Below, piece by piece: positions 55,568-64,000 of a stretch of DNA of 64,000 bases. Location: NCBI GenBank assembly GCA_033344735.1, contig JAWPMW010000001.1:496001-560000 (forward strand). Direction: 5' to 3'. The number at the start of each line of letters is the position of its first letter. Position 1 is the stretch's first letter. This DNA comes from Gammaproteobacteria bacterium (GTDB lineage: Bacteria; Pseudomonadota; Gammaproteobacteria; UBA4575). The notes below the pieces were generated by a model, which saw only the letters and a list, made by a program, of their open reading frames with translations, was not told the origin of the DNA and searched no databases. The translations under genes and the position numbers were made by a program.

Positions 55568-56146
55568 TTAAGGTACTTGTAATCCAAACTCTCTTAAATA
55601 CTGCGCGACGCTAATTAACGGTAAACCAATTAAGGCGGTGGGGTCATCACCGTGCATGGATTCGCACAAAGAAATTCCTAATTTCTCAGACTTGAAACTA
55701 CCTGCAGAGTCGAAAGGTTGTTCAACATCTAGATAGCGATCGATTTCAGACATCGATAATTTTCTGAATTCTACGGTGAATACATCCACCCATTCTCGGT
55801 GCCAATTAGATGATGGATGTTGAATAGACACGGCTGTGAGAAATCGAATTTCTTTGCCTGAAGCAGCTCTGAGCTGTTCGATGGCATTATTCCGATCTTT
55901 AGGTTTACCGAGAATAATATTGTCATTAACACAGCACTGATCAGATCCAATGATCAAACTGTCAGCGTGTGTTTTGCCAATTTCAGCGGCTTTTTCAATT
56001 GCTAATCGCTGAACATAGGCACCAGGTTGCTCATTTTCGAGGCTAGATTCATCAATATTGGGGGAGATACACTCAAATTTGATATGCAGTCTTTCCAGTA
56101 ATTCTTTTCGATAAGGTGAGCTTGAAGCAAGAATTAGACGGGTCAT
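55568..56146 (-). CDS. maf: Maf-family nucleotide pyrophosphatase (YceF-like)
   Basis: A house-cleaning NTP pyrophosphatase that hydrolyses modified nucleotides (m7GTP for YceF-type). It has 192 residues. Signatures: LILASSSPYRKELLERLHIKF at the start, SPNIDESSLENEQPGAYVQRLAIEKA, IIGSDQCCVNDNIILGKPKD and FDSAGSFKSEKLGISLCESMHGDDPTALIGLPL. It is transcribed opposite to yceD. Confidence 0.94.
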   Translation of the reverse strand: MTRLILASSSPYRKELLERLHIKFECISPNIDESSLENEQPGAYVQRLAIEKAAEIGKTHADSLIIGSDQCCVNDNIILGKPKDRNNAIEQLRAASGKEIRFLTAVSIQHPSSNWHREWVDVFTVEFRKLSMSEIDRYLDVEQPFDSAGSFKSEKLGISLCESMHGDDPTALIGLPLISVAQYLREFGLQVP

Positions 56147-56247
56147 GAGTTATTTTCCAATTTATTGAGTGAAACAAGCCTAAGAAGTGGTTGATTTCAG
56201 TAAAAACTTTGACGAAACTTAAGTCAATCTATACACTTGGCCGCCGA

Positions 56248-56766
56248 ATGAGCAACGATCTACCTTTGCGTTTTGACCCCGTTTTATTTGCTAAACGTGG
56301 GCGCCAATTCGCGGGAAATCTTCCTGTCCAGGATATGCCTAGAATTATGGAGTTGGCACCTAACTCGGACGGTGAATTTCGTGTAACGATGGAGTTTTCT
56401 ACCTCTTCGCTACAGTTTCCAATGGTCAAAGGTACTATTGAAGGCGAGGTCGTGCAATCGTGCCAACGGTGTATGGGTGATGCAGCTGTCCCAATTAGTG
56501 GAGAGTTCCAGCTGTTATTAGTATCACCAGACTCATTAGAGATGGCCAGTGAAGAAGGACATGAAATTTTTGAATATGACGGGCAACAAATTACAACTGC
56601 CAGTTTAATTGAAGATGAAATTATTCTGTCTATGCCTATTGTTGCGAAACATTCGGACGTAGAAAAATGCGAATCCACTGTCAAGCAATGGATGCATGAA
56701 TTTGATGAAGTGCCAACGGATGAAAAAGAAAATCCGTTTGCAAAGCTGAAAGACTTAAAACTTTAA
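56248..56766 (+). CDS. yceD: YceD / DUF177 23S rRNA-accumulation protein
   Basis: A 172-residue protein of the YceD family, needed for normal 23S rRNA levels. The start at [11 protein letters not shown] is chosen on similarity to the family N-terminus; an in-frame extension of 19 codons exists. The motif [25 protein letters not shown] and the C-terminal [20 protein letters not shown] (family ending NPFAxLxxLK) are typical. It is 20 bp upstream of rpmF, the conserved arrangement. Confidence 0.93.
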   Translation: MSNDLPLRFDPVLFAKRGRQFAGNLPVQDMPRIMELAPNSDGEFRVTMEFSTSSLQFPMVKGTIEGEVVQSCQRCMGDAAVPISGEFQLLLVSPDSLEMASEEGHEIFEYDGQQITTASLIEDEIILSMPIVAKHSDVEKCESTVKQWMHEFDEVPTDEKENPFAKLKDLKL

Positions 56767-56786
56767 AGATAGATCGGAGATCACCA

Positions 56787-56981
56787 ATGGCAGTACAACA
56801 GAATCGAAAAACACCATCGAAGAGAGGCATGCGACGAGCACACGATGCATTGAAGGCTGAAACTCTTTCTATCGAGCCTACTACTGGTGAAACTCATCGT
56901 AGACATCACGTTAGCCCTGATGGTTTCTACCGTGGACGCCAAGTTATCAAGCAAGACGAAGTAGACGAAGACGAAGATTAG
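56787..56981 (+). CDS. rpmF: 50S ribosomal protein L32
   Basis: A 64-residue ribosomal protein. [22 protein letters not shown] and [21 protein letters not shown] are diagnostic. The gene is in the usual yceD-rpmF-plsX-fabH order. The acidic tail DEVDEDED is slightly longer than in E. coli. Confidence 0.97.
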   Translation: MAVQQNRKTPSKRGMRRAHDALKAETLSIEPTTGETHRRHHVSPDGFYRGRQVIKQDEVDEDED

Positions 56982-57067
56982 TTCGTCACTCGCACCACTA
57001 TACAATTCAGTGTTAATCAATTTTAACGCGTCACTAAGTAAGTGTTGCGTTAAAAACCTCTATTCTC

Positions 57068-58075
57068 ATGACTAATACAATCGCACTAGATGCAATGGGT
57101 GGAGACTTTGGTCCCAAAGTTGTTGTGCCCGCTGCATTAAGTGCATTAAAAAAACATGATGATCTCAATCTTATTTTGGTGGGAGATCAGACGAAAATCG
57201 AAACTGAGCTGGAACAAGCATCAAGTGAGCTATCTCACCGACTCATAATTCATAATGCAACACAAGTAGTAGAGATGAATGAGCCTCCGGCGCAAGCATT
57301 ACGTTCTAAAAAAGATTCATCAATGCGTGTGGCAATTAATTTAGTTAAAGAAGATCAAGCACAAGCATGCGTTAGTGCCGGTAACACAGGTGCTTTGATG
57401 GCGACAGCAAGATATGTATTGCATACTTTGGCAGGCATAGATAGACCTGCAATAAATACAACTTTGCCCGCTTTGAATGGTCATACTCATATGTTAGACC
57501 TGGGTGCAAATGTAGACTGTAAAGCAGAAAACTTATTTCAGTTTGCTGTCATGGGTTCAGTATTAGCAAGTGCGGTAGATGATCTTGTATCGCCAAGGGT
57601 TGGTTTGCTCAATGTTGGTTCAGAGGCAATTAAAGGTAATGATCAGGTAAAAGAAGCGAATGTGTTATTGGAAAATAGTGCATTAAATTACATAGGCTAT
57701 GTTGAAGGTGATGATATATTCTGTGGTGATGTCGATGTCATAGCCTGTGATGGCTTTGTTGGAAATGTATCGCTTAAGACAAGTGAAGGTGTGGCTAAAC
57801 TTATTTCCAGTTATGCTAAAAAATCATTCACTAAAAACATTTATACTAAATTTATAGCGTTATTAGCAACACCAATATTGAATGAATTTAAAAATTCTAT
57901 CGACCCAAGGGGTTATAATGGTGCATCTTTGCTGGGGCTTAAAGGTATAGTGATCAAGAGCCATGGTGGCGCAGATGCTTTTTCATTTGAGCATGCTATT
58001 TATATTGCTTATATAGAAGCAAAGAAGAGTGTACCAACGCTAATTGATAAACAACTAGAAAACTATTTGGCATAA
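57068..58075 (+). CDS. plsX: Phosphate acyltransferase PlsX
   Basis: Makes acyl-phosphate from acyl-ACP for phospholipid synthesis. It has 335 residues with [20 protein letters not shown] at the N-terminus, [46 protein letters not shown] and [15 protein letters not shown]. It ends 7 bp before the chosen fabH start. Confidence 0.97.
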   Translation: MTNTIALDAMGGDFGPKVVVPAALSALKKHDDLNLILVGDQTKIETELEQASSELSHRLIIHNATQVVEMNEPPAQALRSKKDSSMRVAINLVKEDQAQACVSAGNTGALMATARYVLHTLAGIDRPAINTTLPALNGHTHMLDLGANVDCKAENLFQFAVMGSVLASAVDDLVSPRVGLLNVGSEAIKGNDQVKEANVLLENSALNYIGYVEGDDIFCGDVDVIACDGFVGNVSLKTSEGVAKLISSYAKKSFTKNIYTKFIALLATPILNEFKNSIDPRGYNGASLLGLKGIVIKSHGGADAFSFEHAIYIAYIEAKKSVPTLIDKQLENYLA

Positions 58076-58082
58076 CTTGACT

Positions 58083-59051
58083 ATGAAATACTCAAAAATC
58101 ATTGGAACTGGAAGTTATTTGCCAGAAAGAATTTTGACTAATAAAGATCTTGAATCAATGGTGGATACTGCAGATGATTGGATTCAAGAACGTACAGGAA
58201 TTAAAGAACGTCATATTGCAGCAGAAGGTGAAACGACTGCAGACTTAGGTGTTATTGCAGCAAGACGCGCAATGGAAATGGCGGGCAAAACTAAAGAAAA
58301 TATTGATTTAATTATTGTTGCAACAACCACGGCGGACAAGGTTTTTCCAAGCACTGCATGTTTAATACAAAAGCGTTTAGATATTCATGGATGCCCTGCA
58401 TTTGATGTTCAGGCAGTATGCACTGGTTTCGTTTATGCATTAGCTATTGCTGACAACTTCATTAAGGCTGGAACAGTGAAGACTGCATTAGTTATTGGTG
58501 CAGAAACACTTTCGCGAATTGTTGACTGGACTGACCGCAGCACCTGTGTGTTATTTGCTGATGGCGGCGGTGCAGTCGTATTAGAAGAAAGTGAAGAGCC
58601 TGGTATTTTATCAACTCATTTGCATGCCGACGGCAGTTATGAACATTTATTGCATGTACCGCGAGGTATATCTGAAGGCTATGACTTATTGAAGAAAGGT
58701 GAAGCCTACATATATATGAAAGGCAATGAAGTGTTTAAGATGGCAGTGAACACGTTAGGTAAAATTGCCGACGAAACATTAATTGCAAATAACTATGATA
58801 AATCGCAAATTGATTGGTTGGTTCCGCATCAAGCGAATACCAGAATTATTCAAGCGACTGCTAAAAAGTTAAAGTTATCTATGGATCGTGTTGTTGTCAC
58901 GGTTGATAGACATGGCAATACCTCAGCTGCCTCAATACCATTAGCGTTAGATACTGCGGTGCGCGATGGTAGAATTAAAAAAGGTGAATCAATTATCTTA
59001 GAAGCATTTGGTGGTGGATTTACTTGGGGTTCTGCGCTACTTATTTATTAG
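58083..59051 (+). CDS. fabH: Beta-ketoacyl-ACP synthase III
   Basis: Initiates fatty-acid synthesis by condensing acetyl-CoA with malonyl-ACP. It has 322 residues from [15 protein letters not shown]. The catalytic triad is Cys in VQAVCTGF, His in VPHQANTRI and Asn in [13 protein letters not shown] two codons upstream is an alternative start, but ATG is preferred. Confidence 0.97.
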   Translation: MKYSKIIGTGSYLPERILTNKDLESMVDTADDWIQERTGIKERHIAAEGETTADLGVIAARRAMEMAGKTKENIDLIIVATTTADKVFPSTACLIQKRLDIHGCPAFDVQAVCTGFVYALAIADNFIKAGTVKTALVIGAETLSRIVDWTDRSTCVLFADGGGAVVLEESEEPGILSTHLHADGSYEHLLHVPRGISEGYDLLKKGEAYIYMKGNEVFKMAVNTLGKIADETLIANNYDKSQIDWLVPHQANTRIIQATAKKLKLSMDRVVVTVDRHGNTSAASIPLALDTAVRDGRIKKGESIILEAFGGGFTWGSALLIY

Positions 59052-59145
59052 TAAGGGTGTGCAATTAATCTGAAGTTACAACATTGCTAAAATTTTTTAT
59101 TGCTGAATCCTCATCTACACCTGGACGATGACAGATATTTAAATA

Positions 59146-59784
59146 GTGGCCACAAAAAAATTCTCCACGCGCTGTAAACAATGTCCTCGACTTGCTGATT
59201 TTCTAGCAGAGTCAAAGCAAAAATTCCCTGATTACTTCTGTAAACCAGTACCACCGTTTGGTGATGATAAAGCAAAATTACTAATTGTCGGTTTAGCGCC
59301 AGGGTTGCACGGAGCAAATGCTACTGGAAGACCATTTACAGGCGACTATGCGGGTATTCTACTATATGAAACGCTCCATAGATTTGGTTTTTCAAGTGCA
59401 CCAGAATCTAAGCATGTAAAAGACGGCTTGCAGTTACTAGGTGCACGTATTACAAATGCTGTGAAATGTGTGCCACCACAAAATAAGCCGACTCCTGCAG
59501 AAATAAAAACCTGTAATCAATATATACAACAAGAATTGCTTAGCTTATCGTCAGATAATATTGTATTAGCGCTTGGGCGTATCGCTCATGAAACAACATT
59601 GAGATCGCTGGGTTTGCGTTTAAAAGACTATCCATTTGGACATGGAACAGTGCACCATCTGCCTGATCAATTCATATTGGTAGATTCATATCATTGTAGC
59701 CGCTATAACACATCGACCAAGCGTCTGACAGTCGATCAATTTGAAGCAGTATTCGTTAAAATCAGAGATCTAATTGACTCGTAG
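59146..59784 (+). CDS. Uracil-DNA glycosylase family 5-like
   Basis: A 212-residue uracil-DNA glycosylase superfamily protein that removes damaged bases. Motif 1 GLAPGLHGANATGRPFTGDYAG (the GLAPA/G-H-GA-RTGRxFTGD form), NAVKCVPPQNKPTPAE, and motif 2 DSYHCSRYNTSTKRLT are typical of family 5 (UDGb). Four Cys in the N-terminal part (CKQCPRL, FCKP, KCVPP) could bind an iron-sulfur cluster as in family 4/5. The start is GTG. Confidence 0.9.
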   Translation: MATKKFSTRCKQCPRLADFLAESKQKFPDYFCKPVPPFGDDKAKLLIVGLAPGLHGANATGRPFTGDYAGILLYETLHRFGFSSAPESKHVKDGLQLLGARITNAVKCVPPQNKPTPAEIKTCNQYIQQELLSLSSDNIVLALGRIAHETTLRSLGLRLKDYPFGHGTVHHLPDQFILVDSYHCSRYNTSTKRLTVDQFEAVFVKIRDLIDS

Positions 59785-59802
59785 TGACTTAATGATTTCA
59801 AT

Positions 59803-61626
59803 ATGCCTGAGACACCTACACAATTTGATAATAAGGCGTTTCTAAAAACGTTGACTCAACAGCCCGGCGTGTATCGCATGTTAAATAGCGATTCATCTAT
59901 TCTTTATGTAGGCAAAGCTAAGAATCTTAAAAAGCGAGTCTCTTCCTATTTTAATCGCAGCAGCATAAGTCCACGTATTAAGCAGATGATTCAACAAGTG
60001 ACAGCCATGGAAGTGACTGTGACAAATACAGAAGCAGAAGCTTTGCTGCTAGAAAATAACTTAATTAAGGAACACCGCCCAAAATATAATATTTTATTGC
60101 GCGACGATAAAAGTTATCCCTACATCTTGTTGTCTAATCATGAATTTCCTAGTTTAAGTTTCTATCGAGGATCAAAGAAAAAGAAAGGTGAATATTTTGG
60201 TCCTTATGCCAGCGTTGGCGCGGTACGTGAAACTTTAAGTTTATTGCAAAAAACGTTTAAGGTGCGTCAATGCAGTGAAAGTTATTATCGCAATCGTTCA
60301 CGCCCTTGTTTGCAGTATCAAATTGAAAGATGTACGGCACCTTGTGTGAATATGGTTAGTGAAAAAATTTATGGTAATGATGTAGATTTTGCACGCAAGT
60401 TTTTACAGGGTAAAAGTGAACAAGTTGTTGACCATCTTGTGTCTGAAATGGAAAAAGCTTCTAGTGATTTGGAATTTGAACATGCCGCTAAATTGCGTGA
60501 TCAAATAGAGGCATTAAGACAAGTCTCACAACAACAATACGTCAGTGACTTGTCTGGAGACTGTGACATTATCACTTGCCGCATGCGTGACTCTTTAGCC
60601 TGTGTGCAAGTGTTCCAAGTGCGTAATAAAATGAATCTGGGCAATAAATGTTTTTTCCCTAAAACGCCTGCACATTATAATGAGCAGCAATTACTGTCAG
60701 CTTTTATTGGCCAATACTACTTGCACCGTAGACCACCAGAAGAAATTATCACCGCACATGAACCAACAGAAAGTGATGTGCTAGCAGAAATGCTATCAAA
60801 TCAACGTGAAGCAAAAGTGAAAATAACTTCATCAGTGCGTGGCAAACGAGCACGCTGGTTAGAGTTTGCCAATAAAAATGTCGTTACTGCCTTTGAATCT
60901 CGTTTGGCTAGTCAATCTGGTATGGAACAACGTTTTAATGCGCTGGAAGATATCTTTAAGTTATCGGACCCAATTCAACGTATGGAATGTTTTGATATTA
61001 GCCACACTTCAGGAGAACTAACGGTGGCTTCATGTGTTGTGTTTAATAGAGAAGGGCCAAGTAAATCTGAATATCGAAAATTTAATATAGAAGGTATTAC
61101 ACCTGGCGATGATTATGCAGCAATGTTGCAAGCCTTAACGCGTCGTTATACAAGAATTAAAAAAGGCGAGGGTAAGTTACCCGACATCTTGTTTATTGAT
61201 GGTGGTAAGGGCCAACTCACACAAGCCGGACAAGTGATAGAAGAACTGCAGGTGACAGGTGTATTGGTTGTGGGTGTGGCTAAAGGTGTTGAAAGAAAGC
61301 CCGGTATGGAACAATTATTTGTATTGGGTGATAAACAACCGATTCACTTGAGCAGTGATTCATTGGCATTGCACCTGATTCAGCAGATTCGTGATGAAGC
61401 ACACCGATTTGCCATCACAGGACACCGGAAACGCAGAAATAAATCACGTACAATGTCTCCATTAGAAGGAATTGCCGGACTAGGGCCCAAGCGTCGCCAA
61501 AGTTTGTTAAAACATTTTGGAGGGTTGCGGGGTATAGAGAGAGCAAGTGAACAAGAACTTGCCAAAGTCACGGGAATCAGTAAACAACTGGCACAGACCA
61601 TACACGAAACATTGCATAGTCATTAA
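59803..61626 (+). CDS. uvrC: Excinuclease ABC subunit C
   Basis: Nucleotide-excision-repair nuclease making both incisions. It has 607 residues: GIY-YIG domain (about 15-95: GVYRML, LYVGKAKNLKKRVSSYF), a Cys motif CLQYQIERCTAPC, UVR motif (about 200-235), RNase-H-like endonuclease domain (MECFDISHTSGELTVASCVVF, LFIDGGKGQLTQAG) and C-terminal helix-hairpin-helix (GLGPKRRQSLLKHFGGL). It is followed after 8 bp by pgsA, the common gammaproteobacterial pair. Confidence 0.97.
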   Translation: MPETPTQFDNKAFLKTLTQQPGVYRMLNSDSSILYVGKAKNLKKRVSSYFNRSSISPRIKQMIQQVTAMEVTVTNTEAEALLLENNLIKEHRPKYNILLRDDKSYPYILLSNHEFPSLSFYRGSKKKKGEYFGPYASVGAVRETLSLLQKTFKVRQCSESYYRNRSRPCLQYQIERCTAPCVNMVSEKIYGNDVDFARKFLQGKSEQVVDHLVSEMEKASSDLEFEHAAKLRDQIEALRQVSQQQYVSDLSGDCDIITCRMRDSLACVQVFQVRNKMNLGNKCFFPKTPAHYNEQQLLSAFIGQYYLHRRPPEEIITAHEPTESDVLAEMLSNQREAKVKITSSVRGKRARWLEFANKNVVTAFESRLASQSGMEQRFNALEDIFKLSDPIQRMECFDISHTSGELTVASCVVFNREGPSKSEYRKFNIEGITPGDDYAAMLQALTRRYTRIKKGEGKLPDILFIDGGKGQLTQAGQVIEELQVTGVLVVGVAKGVERKPGMEQLFVLGDKQPIHLSSDSLALHLIQQIRDEAHRFAITGHRKRRNKSRTMSPLEGIAGLGPKRRQSLLKHFGGLRGIERASEQELAKVTGISKQLAQTIHETLHSH

Positions 61627-61634
61627 ACAAAATA

Positions 61635-62183
61635 ATGTCTTACACCATACCTAACATGCTCACGCTACTACGTATTGGCTTAATTCCATTGCTAATCGTG
61701 GTCTACTTTTCTTCCATTCCTTATGCCATGCCGATTGCAGCAATTATTTTTACAATCGCTGGGCTGACAGACCTATTGGATGGTTACCTGGCAAGAAAAC
61801 TTAACCAAACCTCTGCTTTTGGTGCATTTTTAGATCCTGTGGCGGATAAGCTTATTGTCACCTGTGCTTTGGTGATCGTTGTGTATAAGCATCCCAGCAT
61901 GCATGTGTTGATACCGGCGCTTATTATCATCGGGCGTGAAATAACAGTCTCTGCATTACGCGAATGGATGGCAGAGCTCGGTAATCGCGCCAAAGTGTCT
62001 GTGTCTTATCTGGGTAAAATTAAAACCACTGTACAAATTATCGCTATTATATTTTTGTTATGGCATCAACCGTTTATTGGAATTCCTACCTTTGAGGTGG
62101 GTCAGTGGTTGTTAGATATTGCGGCTGTATTGACGGTTATTTCTATGATTGATTATCTAAGAGCAGCATTTAGATCAGATTAA
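61635..62183 (+). CDS. pgsA: CDP-diacylglycerol-glycerol-3-phosphate 3-phosphatidyltransferase
   Basis: Makes phosphatidylglycerophosphate. It is a 182-residue inner-membrane protein with several helices and the CDP-alcohol phosphotransferase motif DGYLARKLNQTSAFGAFLDPVADK (about 48-71). It follows uvrC and precedes tRNA-Gly. Confidence 0.96.
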   Translation: MSYTIPNMLTLLRIGLIPLLIVVYFSSIPYAMPIAAIIFTIAGLTDLLDGYLARKLNQTSAFGAFLDPVADKLIVTCALVIVVYKHPSMHVLIPALIIIGREITVSALREWMAELGNRAKVSVSYLGKIKTTVQIIAIIFLLWHQPFIGIPTFEVGQWLLDIAAVLTVISMIDYLRAAFRSD

Positions 62184-62322
62184 CGCCAATGGCCAAATTA
62201 TGAGAGCAGATTAGCAAAATCGGGTAATTTAACGGCAAGTCTGTCACGAAAATAACAAATATAAACAAACACTTCGTTGACAGACCTATGAATTACACTA
62301 GAATACCCGCCTACACCAAATT

Positions 62323-62397
62323 GCGGGAATAGCTCAGTGGTAGAGCACAACCTTGCCAAGGTTGGGGTCGCGAGTTCGAATCTCGTTTCCCGCTCCA
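62323..62397 (+). tRNA. tRNA-Gly(GCC)
   Basis: A 75-nt class I tRNA with encoded CCA; the acceptor GCGGGAA pairs with TTCCCGC and the anticodon loop CTTGCCAAG gives GCC. It borders the mobile region to the right and is a plausible attachment site. Confidence 0.97.
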
Positions 62398-62417
62398 TTC
62401 CAAACTCAACTCAGGAC

Positions 62418-62439
62418 GTTTTGAAGGAGTCTTCAAAAC
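62418..62439 (+). repeat. 9-bp hairpin just after tRNA-Gly
   Basis: GTTTTGAAG and CTTCAAAAC are exact complements around GAGT. There is no following T-run, so a terminator role is doubtful; it could be a protein-binding site next to an attachment site. Confidence 0.6.
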
Positions 62440-62549
62440 ACTCAATCAACCACTTATCAAAAACCGTTACAGTTCATCCTCAACTGGATTCGCCCGTCGC
62501 CAGGTCGTTTACTACCAGTACAACCGGGTGCAACCACAAGTGGTAGTAT

Positions 62550-62723
62550 GGAAACTGGATAAATTTCCGATACTGTATGAATTATTGTACACATAAATTT
62601 ACATAAGGCTAGGTTTCCTGTTGCTATGGAAACGTCGCTTTCTTATGCACATAATTCTGTGAATGACACGGATGATTGAATGAGTTTCCGGTTTCCAAGC
62701 AGTAAAGAGAAGAAACTGGAAAC
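62550..62723. repeat. Cluster of GTTTCC / GGAAAC hexamers
   Basis: Six copies, in both orientations, at 62550, 62613, 62628, 62684, 62691 and 62718. Two are paired inverted (62613/62628) and two are tandem (62684/62691). The position between a tRNA and a replication ATPase suggests integrase arm sites, Rep iterons or operators; which of these is not known. Confidence 0.55.
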
Positions 62724-62791
62724 TTGAATTGAAAAAAGGAGTATGCGAGAGGGTACGAGTACCCCTCGAAGCGGAGTGTTTTACTACAGGG

Positions 62792-63862
62792 CTATAGTGT
62801 TAGCTCTTGCAGCGCTCGCTCATCCATTGCTTCTAATGCTTGTTTTTCTTTAGCTTTTTGAACGCTGTTAAGCCACTCGCTTTCAGTCAGTAAACCTTGA
62901 ATCATGCATTTTCTTATTTTTTTATTCGCCCAAGCCTTCTGGTGGCCAAAATATTCTCCAAGCTCGGCTTGCGAGATATAGGTACATGATCTTACGGCTT
63001 CGGCCACTTGTGTGAGTATTTCATCTTCATCACTTTGAATCGTCCAGCCCTCATCGGGATGGAGTGCAAAGATGCGGGACTTTAATGTTTCATCGCCCAA
63101 GTAACGGTTCTTTTTGAATTCAGTATAAAAACATGCGCCCGTGTCTTTTGGTTTTTTGTGGTCTTCAACTTTAGAGATGTGAATCCGTTGTTCAAAGATG
63201 GCCGCCATTTTGCTGCTACCTCGATAACCTTCACTGGAATCTTTGGTGGATCCTTTTCGGTCATGGTGAACAAGAATGCCTGTGCGTTCTTGTTTGAGTC
63301 GCGTGAGAAACTTAAAGATAGAGTTATAAGAGCTCGCGGCATTCTCATCAGGCAGATCTGCCAAAGTAGAGAGATTGTCTAAGATGACAACTTCAGGGTT
63401 TAATGTCCGAATATCATCAAGAAGAATTTCTTGTCCTTCAGGATCATGTAAATCAGGAAATTCTGTATCGAGTGCTTGGTCTTGTCGTGCAATTACCAAC
63501 AGATTGTTCTTCAAGACTTCTTTTTGCTCATCACTAAGCTCAAGACAGTGCATTAAAAATTTCAATCGGTCCTGTAAGTCATCCGGTTGCATTTCGCCAT
63601 CAATGATCAATACTTTTGCAGGATTTTCGCATGCCCAATCTGCAAATCCTTTGCCAGATGCAATGCCAACGGCAAGACTCCAACAAAACCAACTCTTACC
63701 CACGCCTGTCGGTGCATGCACCAGTACTAACATTCTTTGCTTGAGCCATGGAGAGAGTATCCAATTACGGGCGGGATATTTGACGTTATGTAAGTGCACA
63801 GCATTGCGTACTCGCATTGCTAAGGATGGTGTAGTTAATTCATTCGTTGGAACTCCAGCCAT
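62792..63862 (-). CDS. RepA-like AAA ATPase/helicase of a mobile element
   Basis: A 356-residue KaiC/RepA-family ATPase similar to plasmid and phage replicative helicases (AAA_25). Walker A HAPTGVGKSW (about 51-60), Walker B VLIIDGEM and VVILDNLSTLAD, motif GILVHHDRKGSTKDSSEGYRGSSKMA. The C-terminal part (from about 280) looks like a small DNA-binding helical region (AELGEYFGHQKAWANKKIRKCM). It is read toward the tRNA-Gly and reaches 63862, so the rest of the element is beyond the window. Confidence 0.85.
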   Translation of the reverse strand: MAGVPTNELTTPSLAMRVRNAVHLHNVKYPARNWILSPWLKQRMLVLVHAPTGVGKSWFCWSLAVGIASGKGFADWACENPAKVLIIDGEMQPDDLQDRLKFLMHCLELSDEQKEVLKNNLLVIARQDQALDTEFPDLHDPEGQEILLDDIRTLNPEVVILDNLSTLADLPDENAASSYNSIFKFLTRLKQERTGILVHHDRKGSTKDSSEGYRGSSKMAAIFEQRIHISKVEDHKKPKDTGACFYTEFKKNRYLGDETLKSRIFALHPDEGWTIQSDEDEILTQVAEAVRSCTYISQAELGEYFGHQKAWANKKIRKCMIQGLLTESEWLNSVQKAKEKQALEAMDERALQELTL

Positions 63863-64000
63863 GATGGATACCTATACTATGACTTAGATATAACAGCGAC
63901 ATTTGTGGGATTCAAATGAGTTATTTGCGACCAGATATTCATTTGATCGGCATCAATGGGTCCTCATGACCCCGTGAATGACTTACCCCATCACTTAAAA

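Larger units (their letters stand above)
62398..62791. other. Region between tRNA-Gly and the RepA-like gene
   Basis: About 390 bp at the edge of a mobile element. A 9-bp hairpin (GTTTTGAAG / CTTCAAAAC, 62418-62439) follows the tRNA. A 7-bp inverted repeat (ACTACCA / TGGTAGT) spans 62511-62547. Six GTTTCC/GGAAAC hexamers lie between 62550 and 62723. One reading frame stays open from within the tRNA end to 62596 without a good start and could be a truncated gene. Confidence 0.55.

Overview
The window is a low-GC, gene-dense chromosomal segment of a gammaproteobacterium. Housekeeping genes with gammaproteobacterial order support this (rne divergent from rluC, maf, yceD-rpmF-plsX-fabH, uvrC-pgsA-tRNA-Gly). 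I cannot name the genus; a marine methylated-amine user is a reasonable guess from gene content alone. The two ends look mobile. A tyrosine recombinase (49-1080) abuts a tRNA-Ser pair at the left. At the right a RepA-like ATPase (62792-63862) lies behind tRNA-Gly, and that element runs off the window.

Layout. 0-1.4 kb: integrase, tRNA-Ser(UGA) and a diverged tRNA-Ser copy with anticodon UCA. 1.5-5.5 kb: selO and small unrelated genes. 5.5-12.6 kb (minus strand): a urease operon led by an AsmA-like gene, with a fused gamma/beta subunit and what look like two halves of a NicO/UreH nickel permease separated by a His-rich mini-protein. 12.7-23.3 kb (minus): small genes, a Rieske-oxygenase-like protein that has lost its metal ligands, both subunits of an N,N-dimethylformamidase-type amidohydrolase, and a five-gene urea/amide-type ABC transporter. 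23.9-28.0 kb: a NarL-type regulator, a hybrid histidine kinase and a second periplasmic binding protein that is a close paralogue of the transporter's. 28.3-40.0 kb: a TPR/2OG-oxygenase-like gene, then the complete N-methylglutamate pathway (mgdABCD, gmaS, mgsABC) and its likely XRE-cupin regulator. 40.1-47.5 kb: a urea channel, amiC-amiR, an antitermination leader, aliphatic amidase amiE, and a NorQ/NorD-type AAA+/VWA pair. 47.6-62.4 kb: secreted proteins and the housekeeping block.

How the genes could work together (inference). Small amides and urea enter through the ABC transporter and the urea channel. The DMFase-type enzyme would release a methylamine plus formate, amidase would release ammonia from simple aliphatic amides, and urease would split urea. 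Methylamine then enters GmaS (gamma-glutamylmethylamide), MgsABC (N-methylglutamate) and MgdABCD (back to glutamate, with the methyl group oxidised to the formaldehyde level). Three AmiC-fold proteins appear in three roles: uptake, periplasmic sensing with a kinase, and cytoplasmic control of an antiterminator. No dimethylamine-demethylating enzyme is recognisable here, so either it lies elsewhere or the physiological substrate is an N-monomethyl amide. The most unusual items are the UCA-anticodon tRNA, the metal-ligand-less Rieske protein in the amidase cluster, the binding-protein/kinase sensor, the AmiR leader RNA, and the split nickel permease.
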